From assembly GCF_016625195.1 (NCBI RefSeq), contig NZ_JACVUP010000004.1, positions 1-64,000 on the forward strand: a stretch of DNA of 64,000 nt, given 5' to 3'. Below are positions 54,019-62,328 of the stretch, one piece after another. The notes beneath the pieces are model-generated. The model made no database searches. It was not told the DNA's origin and saw only the letters and a list, made by a program, of their open reading frames with translations. Position numbers and translations under genes: made by a program. Origin of the DNA: Erwinia sp. S63. Lineage in GTDB: Bacteria; Pseudomonadota; Gammaproteobacteria; Enterobacterales; Enterobacteriaceae. The stretch's first letter is position 1. Each line of letters starts with the position of its first letter.

Positions 54019-55359
54019 ATGACTGAACAAACCCTGAAACAGACGGCGGTCTCAGCGCTGGAACGCGAAACCATGCGGCGCGTGATCTGGCGCATCCTGC
54101 CGTTCCTGGTGGTGAGCTATCTGGTATCTATTATCGATCGCGGCAATATCGGCATGGCCGCGCTCCAGATGAACGAGGATCTTGGTCTGAGCAAGGCCGC
54201 CTTTGGTTTCGCCAGCAGTCTGTACTTCGTGGCGTATTTCTTGTTTGAAGTGCCCAGTAATCTGGCGATGCAGAAGGTCGGCGCGCGCTTGTGGATCCCG
54301 CGCATCATGATCAGCTGGGGCATAGTTTCAATGTGTATGGCACTGGTAGAAACCTCTTCGTCTTTATATGTGCTGCGTTTTTTACTTGGTGCTGCTGAAG
54401 CCGGTTTCTTCCCTGGCGTGGTGTTGTATCTGACCTGGTGGATCCCTGCGCGTTATCGCGCGCGTATTATCGCCTCGTTTATGGTGGCGATCCCGCTGGC
54501 GAACTTTATCGGCTCACCGCTATCTGGCTTGATACTCACACTCGACGGATGGATGGGACTGCGCGGCTGGCATCTACTGTTCATTATTGAAGGATTGCCT
54601 GCCGTATTGCTCGGTATTGCCGCCTATTTTGTCCTGAGCAATCGCCCACACGAAGCGCGCTGGCTCAGCGGTGAGCAGAAGCAGTGGCTGGAATCCACAC
54701 TGCAGGCCGAGCGCCAGCAGCAAAAAAAAATCGGTCATATCTCTACCTGGCAATTACTGAAGCACAAGCATATCTGGCTGATGGCACTGATCTATTCTGG
54801 CGCATCATCAGCTGGCACCACCCTCAGCGTCTGGTCACCTCAACTGCTGAAATCATTCCATCTTGATAATCTCACCACCGGAATGCTCAATGCGATTCCT
54901 TATGGTTTGGCGTCGATATTGATGATTGTGTGGGGACGAAGCTCAGACCGCACAGGCGAACGACGCTGGCACACAGCATTAACGTTGTTCATGATTGCTG
55001 GAGGGATTTTCGCCGCGTTTGTCAGCCTTTCGTTACCGGCAACCATTATTATCATGTGCCTGATTCTGGTCGGCGCTTATTCCATGAAAGGGCCATTCTG
55101 GGCGCTGGCGGCGGGCTGGATGAGCAGTCAATCCGCTGCGGCAGGACTGGCGGCGATAGGGGCGATCGCCAACCTGATTGGTGGCGCGGTGATGGTCAAT
55201 GCTTACGGCATCATCGATGAAAAGACCGGTAGTCACACTTTGGCACTGTTGCCTCTGGCCGCGCTTTGCCTGGCAGGGGGGATTGCCGTGGTGCTGATGG
55301 GGCGTAATCTTTCGCAAGGCCAGAAGGCGGAAGGTAGCTTGTCGAGTCACTCATCCTAA
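54019..55359 (+). CDS. MFS transporter, anion:cation symporter family
   Basis: A 446-residue, 12-helix MFS protein of the ACS family. SIIDRGNIGMAALQMNEDLG is the first-loop signature (R-x-N-x-x-x-A). LFEVPSNLAMQKVGARLWIP and AAEAGFFPGVVLYLTWWIPA follow. Such carriers take up sugar acids, tartrate-type and other organic anions by proton symport. It shares the operator type with the RraA operon, so it belongs to the same regulon although in a separate unit. Confidence 0.88.
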   Translation: MTEQTLKQTAVSALERETMRRVIWRILPFLVVSYLVSIIDRGNIGMAALQMNEDLGLSKAAFGFASSLYFVAYFLFEVPSNLAMQKVGARLWIPRIMISWGIVSMCMALVETSSSLYVLRFLLGAAEAGFFPGVVLYLTWWIPARYRARIIASFMVAIPLANFIGSPLSGLILTLDGWMGLRGWHLLFIIEGLPAVLLGIAAYFVLSNRPHEARWLSGEQKQWLESTLQAERQQQKKIGHISTWQLLKHKHIWLMALIYSGASSAGTTLSVWSPQLLKSFHLDNLTTGMLNAIPYGLASILMIVWGRSSDRTGERRWHTALTLFMIAGGIFAAFVSLSLPATIIIMCLILVGAYSMKGPFWALAAGWMSSQSAAAGLAAIGAIANLIGGAVMVNAYGIIDEKTGSHTLALLPLAALCLAGGIAVVLMGRNLSQGQKAEGSLSSHSS

Positions 55360-55376
55360 ACTGACTCAGTGTGAGA

Positions 55377-55406
55377 CTTCCGGGCATACTGTGGTGAGCC
55401 CGGAAG
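55377..55406. terminator. hairpin between convergent MFS and iclR genes
   Basis: CTTCCGGGC at 55377-55385 and GCCCGGAAG at 55398-55406 form a nine-pair stem. No clear T run follows, so it is a weak terminator call. Confidence 0.45.
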
Positions 55407-55422
55407 CTATCTGACACAACGA

Positions 55423-56154
55423 TCAGTTATCGGTTGTCAGTGCATCTTCACCGTATTGCGCACTGCAAAACGGCTTTGACGCACCCAGTTTTAAAGAGAG
55501 TCGCGCGGCACTCTGGCTCATTTGCAGCGTCAGGCCATCATCACGGCGCGATTCCACCAGGCGCGAGGCCGGGCCGGTTAACGCTAAGGCAGCAATTAAT
55601 TTATCGTTCACGCCAAATACCGGCATCGCGAAGGCGGCGGTGTGCGGATCACGTGCGCCAGAGGTATACAACGGCAGGCGTGGATGCTTATCAAACAGGG
55701 CTTCATTGAGTCCCCAGAAGCGCAGCACCTGGCTAATCGCAGACTGATCGAGTGGGAAAATCGTGCCGGGCAAACGACTGTGACGCAAACCTTCTGAAGC
55801 CTCGGCGCGGAATAAGCACATGCGCTGGCCGCCTTCAATCACATACCAACTGGCACTCTCATGGGTAGCCAGCGCCAGTTGTTGCAGCTCGGGCTGTACC
55901 ACGCTGGCCAGATGGAAAGATTGCTCATACAACTTGCCAAGATACAGCAAGCGTGGTCCCAGTCCATAGCTACCATTTTCATGGCGCACCACGTAATTCA
56001 TTCGTTCGAGAGAATTCATCAGGCGATAAACCGTGGTTTTGTGGTAACCCGACGCCTGCGACAACGCAGTCAGCGTCAGGCTATCGTCGCCTGGACGGAA
56101 ACAGTCCAGCAGCGCTAACGCCTTTTCCACCGCAATAACGCCTTCATTTCCCAT
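55423..56154 (-). CDS. IclR-family transcriptional regulator
   Basis: A 243-residue IclR protein. The HTH is at about 7-65 (AVEKALALLDCFRPGDDSLT, LSQASGYHKTTVYRLMNSLE), and the effector domain follows (SASWYVIEGGQRMCLFRAEA, PVFGVNDKLIAALALTGPAS). It is divergent from the RraA operon and convergent with the first MFS gene; both carry the same palindrome. It is the probable local regulator. The ligand is likely a pathway intermediate such as a hydroxy or keto acid. Confidence 0.9.
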   Translation of the reverse strand: MGNEGVIAVEKALALLDCFRPGDDSLTLTALSQASGYHKTTVYRLMNSLERMNYVVRHENGSYGLGPRLLYLGKLYEQSFHLASVVQPELQQLALATHESASWYVIEGGQRMCLFRAEASEGLRHSRLPGTIFPLDQSAISQVLRFWGLNEALFDKHPRLPLYTSGARDPHTAAFAMPVFGVNDKLIAALALTGPASRLVESRRDDGLTLQMSQSAARLSLKLGASKPFCSAQYGEDALTTDN

Positions 56155-56272
56155 GCATTCCTCCTGTTTTGAACGACAACGAGTGTACCTGAATTTTTGT
56201 GAGTCACCTCGTGTTTACGTCACAAACGCCGTTAAGGCTATGGCTAAATCTGCCTCGCCCTGGCTATAGTTG

Positions 56273-56308
56273 TTTTATATTGTACACATGAATTTTACAG
56301 AGTAAAAC
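56273..56308. promoter_or_regulatory. composite promoter/IclR operator before the rraA-like operon
   Basis: TTTTATATTGTACA (56273-56286) and ATTTTA-CAGAG-TAAAAC (56292-56308). Relative spacing is the same as at 53937-53972, with only a few changed bases. It is 14 bases from the start of the first gene and in the divergent spacer with iclR, so it may also control iclR. Confidence 0.7.
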
Positions 56309-56322
56309 CAAGCGAGGAAGAC

Positions 56323-57015
56323 ATGAGCATTCACACTACTGCAATGATCCAACGAAATATCAGCCGCGTGACCCCGGAAGAAGTGCAACAAGCTGCTGAG
56401 TATCAGGCGGCGATACTGGCGGATGTTGCCGGACGTCGCGGCACGCTGCATGGCAGAATCAAACCGCTCTCACCGCAGATGAAAGTGGCGGGTCCGGCCA
56501 TCACGGTTGAGGTACGTCCGGGTGACAATCTGGCCATTCATGCTGCACTGGCCATTGCCCAACCGGGCGATGTGATTGTGGTGGATGGCAAGGGCGACCT
56601 CAGTTGCGCGTTGCTGGGGGAGATTATGGCGACACAGGCAGAGGCTTCCGGCATCGCGGGCATCATCATTGATGGCGCAGTGCGAGATGCCGATATGCTG
56701 AGCAAGCAGTCATATCCGGTGTTTGCTGCGGGATTGAATCCTTGTGGTCCCACCAAACTGATTCCGGGTCGCGTCAATCATCCTATTTCCGTTGCCGGAG
56801 CACAGATTCAGGCCGGTGATTTGGTGGTGGGTGATGTTGATGGCGTGGTGGTGATCCCGCGTGATGAAGTGCAGGCCATTATTGCCTTAGCGAAGAAAAA
56901 GCTGGATGGCGAAACCCTGCGCATTGCCGCCATCCGTGCCGGTGATACGCGTGCGCCATGGCTTGAGAACGCACTGCGCCAGGCGGGCATGCTGGCAGAA
57001 GGGGAGACGCTGTGA
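56323..57015 (+). CDS. RraA-like / 4-hydroxy-4-methyl-2-oxoglutarate aldolase-type protein
   Basis: A 230-residue member of the RraA/HMG-aldolase fold. VAGPAITVEVRPGDNLAIHA, GEIMATQAEASGIAGIIIDG, AVRDADML and GDVDGVVVIPRDEV carry the metal and substrate residues (GEIMA, the R-D pair). Aldolases of this group split 4-hydroxy-2-oxo acids to pyruvate and another oxo acid. RraA proteins proper are RNase E inhibitors; the operon context favours the aldolase side. First gene of a four-gene unit, and its stop overlaps the next start. Confidence 0.85.
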   Translation: MSIHTTAMIQRNISRVTPEEVQQAAEYQAAILADVAGRRGTLHGRIKPLSPQMKVAGPAITVEVRPGDNLAIHAALAIAQPGDVIVVDGKGDLSCALLGEIMATQAEASGIAGIIIDGAVRDADMLSKQSYPVFAAGLNPCGPTKLIPGRVNHPISVAGAQIQAGDLVVGDVDGVVVIPRDEVQAIIALAKKKLDGETLRIAAIRAGDTRAPWLENALRQAGMLAEGETL

Positions 57016-57965
57016 TGGAGACACCCCCGGTCATTCTGATTACCGGCAGCGATCTGGCTGCCGACGCGGTAGCCATACTTCATGAGTTTGAGTTGGTCTT
57101 TGCGGGAAAACAACCCACTGAGACGCAGTTGATTGACCTGTGCCACCGGCACAATCCGGTGGGGATTCTGGTGCGTTACGGCAAGATCAACGCCGCCGTG
57201 ATGGATGCCGCACCGGCCTTGCGGGTGATCTCCAAACACGGCAGTGGTATTGATGTCATTGACCAGCAGGCCGCCACCGCACGCCAGATTCGTGTCTGTT
57301 CTGCGCCAGGAGCTAATGCCGCGGCTGTGGCGGAACATACCTGGGCATTGATATTGGCCTGCGCCAAATCTGTGTTGCCGCTCGATGCGCGCCTGCGTGC
57401 AGGATTCTGGGATAAATCGACACACAAATCGATTGAGCTGGAAGGGCGTGTATTAGGGTTAATTGGCTTAGGTGCGATCGGCAGTCGCGTGGCTCGGATC
57501 GGGAATGCAATGAGCATGCGGGTCGTGGCTTATGATCCTTTCGCGCGTGAATTCCCCCCGGCCTGTGAATCGGTTAATAGCCTTGAATCACTTCTGGCAC
57601 AGGCTAATGTGGTGTCGCTGCACTGCCCACTGACAGATTCCAATCATGAAATGATCAATGCCGACACGCTGGCGAACTGCAAGCCCGGCGCAATCCTGGT
57701 TAACACCGCGCGCGGCGGGTTAATCAACGAGGCGGCACTCGCTGATGCGCTGCAATCAGGCAAGTTACATTGGGCAGCATTGGACAGTTTCAGCGCTGAG
57801 CCGCTGACCGCGCCGCACCGCTGGCAGGACATCAGTAACGTGATCCTTTCTCCACATATTGGTGGCGTGAGCGATGCTTCTTACATCCGCATGGGAACGG
57901 TGGCGGCACAGAATATTTTGCAGGCGCTGGCAGATACGCCGCTGGAGGAGGGCGTGTCACCATGA
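57015..57965 (+). CDS. D-2-hydroxyacid dehydrogenase
   Basis: A 316-residue enzyme of the D-2-hydroxyacid dehydrogenase group (3-phosphoglycerate-dehydrogenase-like). The NAD motif GLIGLGAIGSRVA is at about 145-157. The catalytic residues are NTARGGLI (Arg), SAEPL (Glu) and SPHIGG (His). The ATG 57015 overlaps the preceding TGA; a GTG one codon earlier is also possible. It should convert a 2-hydroxy acid to the 2-oxo acid or the reverse. Position after an aldolase and before a lactonase suggests a sugar-acid pathway. Confidence 0.88.
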   Translation: METPPVILITGSDLAADAVAILHEFELVFAGKQPTETQLIDLCHRHNPVGILVRYGKINAAVMDAAPALRVISKHGSGIDVIDQQAATARQIRVCSAPGANAAAVAEHTWALILACAKSVLPLDARLRAGFWDKSTHKSIELEGRVLGLIGLGAIGSRVARIGNAMSMRVVAYDPFAREFPPACESVNSLESLLAQANVVSLHCPLTDSNHEMINADTLANCKPGAILVNTARGGLINEAALADALQSGKLHWAALDSFSAEPLTAPHRWQDISNVILSPHIGGVSDASYIRMGTVAAQNILQALADTPLEEGVSP

Positions 57966-58894
57966 TCTGTCTGACTCAACCGGAAATCCGCCAGGCCGAG
58001 TTGTTCAGCCGCTTGCCCGACCGATTCAGAAAACCCGATCCGGCGAATGCCTGGTCAGCCGCCAATCGCGGTGGTCAGGCTGTTGACTCCTTTCTGGAAG
58101 GGCCTGTCTGGCATCCTTCTGGCTGCCTTTACGTCACCGATATCCCGTACGGCAGAATCTTTCGGGTGGATAGGCAGGGCGAGTGGGAGTTGATTGTTCA
58201 GTATCAGGGCGAGCCTAACGGTATGAAGTTGCTGGATGAGGACACGTTGCTGATCACCGATTACCAAAACGGATTAATGAAACTCTCCCTTAAGGACCGA
58301 AGCGTCACGCCATGGCTGACGCGTCGCAACAGCGAGAGTTTTAAAGGCCTCAACGATCTGACGTTTGACCGTCAAGGCAATCTCTACTTCACCGATCAGG
58401 GGCAAACGGGTCTGCACGATCCGACGGGACGCGTATACCGCTTATCGGTGGATGGGCGTCTCGATTTGTTGCTGGATAATTGCCCTAGCCCAAACGGGCT
58501 GGTGCTATCGCCGGATGAGAGCCTGCTGTATGTAGCGATGACGCGCGGAAATTGTATCTGGCGCGTACCGCTGCAAAAGGACGGTTCGGTCAGCAAGGTC
58601 GGGCAGTTCTTCACTTCACACGGCCCAAGCGGACCCGATGGACTCGCCATCAACACCGAAGGCGAATTGCTGATTGCCAATCCCGGGTTGGGCCGCCTGT
58701 GGTTATTGAATGTGATGGCGGAACCCATCCAAATCATTATTAGCCCAGCGGGTCGCTCAACCACCAATGTCTGTTATGGCGGTGCCCAGCGACGACAACT
58801 GTTTATCACCGAGTCGGTTACTGGCTCAATCCTGACCTGCGACATGGCTGTTCCCGGTGCCGCGCTGTCAGGCCGTTCCACTCCAGCAAGTTAA
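57962..58894 (+). CDS. SMP-30/gluconolactonase family lactonase
   Basis: A 310-residue six-bladed propeller protein. Metal ligands of the SMP-30 family are seen: Glu in FLEGPVWHPSG, Asn in GLNDLTFDRQGN and CPSPNGLVLSPDES, and Asp in PSGPDGLAINTEGE. It hydrolyses sugar lactones to acids. It overlaps the dehydrogenase gene by four bases (ATGA). It is cytoplasmic, as no signal peptide is seen. Confidence 0.88.
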   Translation: MICLTQPEIRQAELFSRLPDRFRKPDPANAWSAANRGGQAVDSFLEGPVWHPSGCLYVTDIPYGRIFRVDRQGEWELIVQYQGEPNGMKLLDEDTLLITDYQNGLMKLSLKDRSVTPWLTRRNSESFKGLNDLTFDRQGNLYFTDQGQTGLHDPTGRVYRLSVDGRLDLLLDNCPSPNGLVLSPDESLLYVAMTRGNCIWRVPLQKDGSVSKVGQFFTSHGPSGPDGLAINTEGELLIANPGLGRLWLLNVMAEPIQIIISPAGRSTTNVCYGGAQRRQLFITESVTGSILTCDMAVPGAALSGRSTPAS

Positions 58895-58930
58895 CTAAAA
58901 CAGGTGCCACAGAGCACCATGGAGCATCGC

Positions 58931-60277
58931 ATGACCCTGCATACCTTACCTGACGCCATGCCAGGAGCGCCCAGTGCGCCTGAGAAAACCCTGAATCCCC
59001 AAGAGATGGATCGCAGCGAACACGCGGCGGCCAAAGCATTCAGGCGAATCCTGCCGTTCATTTTTATCTGTTACGTAATCAGTTATCTGGACAGGACCAA
59101 TGTCAGCTTTGCCGCGCTGGGTATGAATGCCGATCTAGGGATAACGGCAGAGCAATTTGGTTTTGGCGCAGGGATGTTCTTTATCGGTTATTTCCTGTTT
59201 GAAATCCCCAGTAATTTGATTATGCAGAAAACCGGGGCTCGCATCTGGATTGCGCGCATCATGATTTCCTGGGGATTGATTTCGATGGCGACGGCGTTTG
59301 TGACGGGGCCGACCAGTTTTGCCGTCGCGCGTTTTTGTCTCGGCATGGCTGAAGCAGGCTTTACGCCAGGCATCTATCTGTTTTTCACTTACTGGTTTCC
59401 CGGCACCTGGCGAGCAAAAATCACTGCTGCGTTTTTGGTGGGCATCCCGGTGGCAAACATCATCGGTGCCCCTATTTCGGGGGCGCTGATGCAGATCACC
59501 AGCCATGAACACATCCGTAACTGGCAGTGGTTGCTCTTGATTGAAGGCGTGCCAGCGGTGTTACTTGGCATCGCGTGTTTGTTCTTCCTCGACGATAAAC
59601 CGGCTAAGGCAAAATGGCTGACCGACGATGAAAAAAGCCTGTTGCAACGCAGACTGGATGAAGAACAGCAGCGCATCGCCGCCAAACATGGTGCCACCAT
59701 GCGGCACGCGATGCGTAATCCGTTGCTATGGCTACTGGCATTGATCAATTTTTGTGGGATAGTCGGTTCGATTGGTGTCGGCTTATGGATGCCACAGATC
59801 ATCAAACAGATGGGCGTCAGTCACACAGCGACCGGTTTTCTCACTGCTTTACCGTACGTTTGCGGGGCTCTCAGTATGTTGTTCTGGGCACGAAGAGCAA
59901 ACCATTCGCCGCATCGCATTCGTTGGATCAGTGGCGCATTAGTGATCGCTGCCATAGCGTTATCTTGCAGCGCGATGGTGTCAGAACCGGTGCTAAAAAT
60001 GCTGGCACTTTGCATCACTGTCAGCGGTATTTTGGCCTTTCAGGCATCGTTCTGGGCGCTGCCATCGGGTTTCCTAACCGGCAATGCCGCAGCGGCTGGG
60101 TTGGCCGTGATTGTTTCAGTGGGCAATCTGGGCGGTTTCTTTGGCCCTTCACTGATTGGATACGTTAAACAGATGTCAGGCGGCTTTATGTGGGCACTGT
60201 TAGCAGTATCGGCAGTATTGCTATTCGGCGCACTGGCGGTGACCCAGGTTCGCGATCCTTACAAAAACGCTTCATGA
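58931..60277 (+). CDS. MFS transporter, anion:cation symporter family (second of the regulon)
   Basis: A 448-residue ACS-type carrier: VISYLDRTNVSFAALGMNAD in the first loop, LFEIPSNLIMQKTGARIWIA, and AEAGFTPGIYLFFTYWFPGT. I start at the ATG 58931, since GGAG lies six bases before it; 58904 and 58919 are alternatives. It is last in the RraA operon. It differs clearly from the 54019 carrier, so the regulon has two related transporters, perhaps for two substrates or for the substrate and its lactone. Confidence 0.87.
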   Translation: MTLHTLPDAMPGAPSAPEKTLNPQEMDRSEHAAAKAFRRILPFIFICYVISYLDRTNVSFAALGMNADLGITAEQFGFGAGMFFIGYFLFEIPSNLIMQKTGARIWIARIMISWGLISMATAFVTGPTSFAVARFCLGMAEAGFTPGIYLFFTYWFPGTWRAKITAAFLVGIPVANIIGAPISGALMQITSHEHIRNWQWLLLIEGVPAVLLGIACLFFLDDKPAKAKWLTDDEKSLLQRRLDEEQQRIAAKHGATMRHAMRNPLLWLLALINFCGIVGSIGVGLWMPQIIKQMGVSHTATGFLTALPYVCGALSMLFWARRANHSPHRIRWISGALVIAAIALSCSAMVSEPVLKMLALCITVSGILAFQASFWALPSGFLTGNAAAAGLAVIVSVGNLGGFFGPSLIGYVKQMSGGFMWALLAVSAVLLFGALAVTQVRDPYKNAS

Positions 60278-60285
60278 ATGACACA

Positions 60286-60317
60286 AGATTGCCGCGGCCA
60301 TCAGGGCGCGGCAATCT
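60286..60317. terminator. hairpin between the convergent RraA operon and fimbrial chaperone gene
   Basis: AGATTGCCGCG at 60286-60296 and CGCGGCAATCT at 60307-60317 are perfect eleven-base complements. It lies three bases from the chaperone stop on the minus strand. No strong T run. Confidence 0.5.
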
Positions 60318-60320
60318 AAC

Positions 60321-61040
60321 TTATGTGCCGGTATGGCTCTGATAACCCACCGGATTACCGTTGTCGTCAAACACCTCGTACGTGATACTTTCACCCACCT
60401 CAACCGGTTGCGCTAATGGGAGGGTGACTGAACCAAATGGCCCCACCAGCACATCATCCACCTTAAGTTTGTTGGCAATCTGTAATCGCAGGCTCATATA
60501 CCACGCCGTCGGATTCTCCACCTTGAGTTGACGATCGTGGACCATAAAACGCAGTTTCTGCACATCCACAGACTGAGGCACACCCAGCGCCGCCGGCCGG
60601 ATCAAAACCTTCAGCCGCAATCGCAACGGCAACAGGATTTTTTGTTCGGCGCCGCTTGTTTGCCGGCTCAGGGCAGGAATCTGATAAATATTCAGCCAGT
60701 AAAGGCTCTCACGGTCTTCAGGTAATGACTGCCGCGAAGTGAGCACCAGGCGAATCGCACGCTGCTCATCGGGTGCGAGTTTCATCATCGGCGGCATGGC
60801 AAAAATGGGTGCCGTGCTCAGTTCCGGAGACTGCATCAAATCTCCGTCATCGCTCCAGATTTGCACCACAGATGGGGATTCTGCGCCATTTTTGAGGTTC
60901 AGCGTCTGGTTGCTTTCACCGGCATTGAAAACGAGGCGTGTTCTATCCACATTCACCACGGCCATGGCGTGAGCAGCGACTAACAGGCCGCTCAGCGCCA
61001 ACGCTTTACTGAAAACTAACCACCACTTGCAACTGCGCAT
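60321..61040 (-). CDS. periplasmic pilus chaperone (PapD-like)
   Basis: A 239-residue PapD/FimC-type chaperone. A signal peptide ends near residue 28 (AHAMA). Then comes the donor-strand domain VNVDRTRLVFNAGESNQTLN. Typical residues are MPPMMKLAPDEQRAIRLVLT and ESLYWLNIYQIPA. It binds subunits in the periplasm and hands them to the usher. Its start lies inside the end of the adhesin gene (35-base overlap), so it is co-translated. Confidence 0.88.
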   Translation of the reverse strand: MRSCKWWLVFSKALALSGLLVAAHAMAVVNVDRTRLVFNAGESNQTLNLKNGAESPSVVQIWSDDGDLMQSPELSTAPIFAMPPMMKLAPDEQRAIRLVLTSRQSLPEDRESLYWLNIYQIPALSRQTSGAEQKILLPLRLRLKVLIRPAALGVPQSVDVQKLRFMVHDRQLKVENPTAWYMSLRLQIANKLKVDDVLVGPFGSVTLPLAQPVEVGESITYEVFDDNGNPVGYQSHTGT

Positions 61041-62325
61041 TGACTGTCCCTGCTGTTACTGTTTGTCCACTTATGGCTTCGAGCGAAGCCAAAAAATCAC
61101 CGCTGTAAATATTGCTGCTACCGGAAGAGACCAGCGAGGTGAGATCCGTATAGGCATACCAGCCGCGCGTATTCCCGGTGCCGGTGCTGGCGAGGTTGGG
61201 CAATAAGTTAATGGCAGAACCACTGGCGTTATAAATTTTGATGCCCACACCCGAGGCCACGCCGCTGCTGCCATATTGATTATCCAGCAGCCAGGTCAAT
61301 CCTCCGCCGCTGGTGGTCAAACCCAACTGTGTCGCCTGTGACACCGCATTGGGCTGATTCACCAGCAAGCCCATCGCGACATTGGCGGCAGTGCTGGTGG
61401 ATGTGCTGGTGCTGGACCGCGCGCCCGATTCGCACTGCAATGAGATCGAAAACGGTACCTGACTGCTGCCGCCTGCTTTGAGCGCGTTCACGCTGATGGT
61501 TGGCAGCAGCACCACAGACGGGTAGTTCTGGACTTCACAGAGCGCGCCTCGCACATAGGTCACGTTGCGATACGTACTCCAGGCGGCAGGCCAGTTGCCG
61601 TAAAACCCGTACCAATAGCTGGCGCTGTCCTGACCTACCGCCAGACTGTTGGTGTCCAGACCAGGGCCTTTAAAAGCAATATAGCCGCGCGGCTGCGTCC
61701 AGAGATCGCTGTAACGGTTATCGCCATTGGCGTAATAGCTGGTTGAACTGATTTTAAACATCTCGTACAGCACGTTGCTAAACGCGCTGGCCGGAATATA
61801 AAGGTAGGTGCCGTCGGAGTACCAACTGTCAGCGGTCAATTGGCGTGACTTCCAGTAGCGGCTGTAATACTCGCCGGTGGTCAGATTGGTCATGCGCACT
61901 GCCACGTTTTTCGCCACGTCGTAATAAGCGCCGCTAACCTCGCTGCTGGCATACATGCCAGCATAGGCGCTGTCACCGTTGGTGGCGTACATCTCATACA
62001 AACTGCCAGCATCTGCCACCGCACAGCGGTAGAGGATCTGATTCGGGCTGTAAGCGGTGTTGCTGGCGGAGGTGAGAAACGAACCGACTGAACTGGCCAG
62101 CAACGATCCTGCGGGCTGAAAGGATGTACCGCTGTTGATGCTGATCACCGATGGCAAACCCAGGTTGCCTGAACAGGTATCACAGGCACCCGTCCAGGAC
62201 GATGCGGTATAGCCGGCTGCCAGAGCGGCGGCTGAAAGCGATGAGGTGCTGGTGACTTTGATGCAGTTCGCCCATAACGTCAGCGGCAGCATCAGCAGCG
62301 CAACCAGGAGATATTTAATTTTCAC
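61006..62325 (-). CDS. fimbrial tip adhesin
   Basis: A 439-residue exported protein with signal peptide MKIKYLLVALLMLPLTLWA. The N-terminal part (about 20-260) is a lectin-like receptor-binding domain, rich in Tyr, Ser and Gly. The C-terminal part (about 275-439) has the pilin-fold pattern: LPTISVNALKAGGSSQVPFS, then SISLQCESGARS and, at the end, NAQLQVVVSFQ as the final donor-strand-complemented strand. Its place between usher and chaperone and its two-domain size mark it as tip adhesin. A Ser/Thr-rich linker (TSTSTST) lies inside the pilin part. Confidence 0.85.
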   Translation of the reverse strand: MKIKYLLVALLMLPLTLWANCIKVTSTSSLSAAALAAGYTASSWTGACDTCSGNLGLPSVISINSGTSFQPAGSLLASSVGSFLTSASNTAYSPNQILYRCAVADAGSLYEMYATNGDSAYAGMYASSEVSGAYYDVAKNVAVRMTNLTTGEYYSRYWKSRQLTADSWYSDGTYLYIPASAFSNVLYEMFKISSTSYYANGDNRYSDLWTQPRGYIAFKGPGLDTNSLAVGQDSASYWYGFYGNWPAAWSTYRNVTYVRGALCEVQNYPSVVLLPTISVNALKAGGSSQVPFSISLQCESGARSSTSTSTSTAANVAMGLLVNQPNAVSQATQLGLTTSGGGLTWLLDNQYGSSGVASGVGIKIYNASGSAINLLPNLASTGTGNTRGWYAYTDLTSLVSSGSSNIYSGDFLASLEAISGQTVTAGTVNAQLQVVVSFQ

Positions 62326-62328
62326 GAG

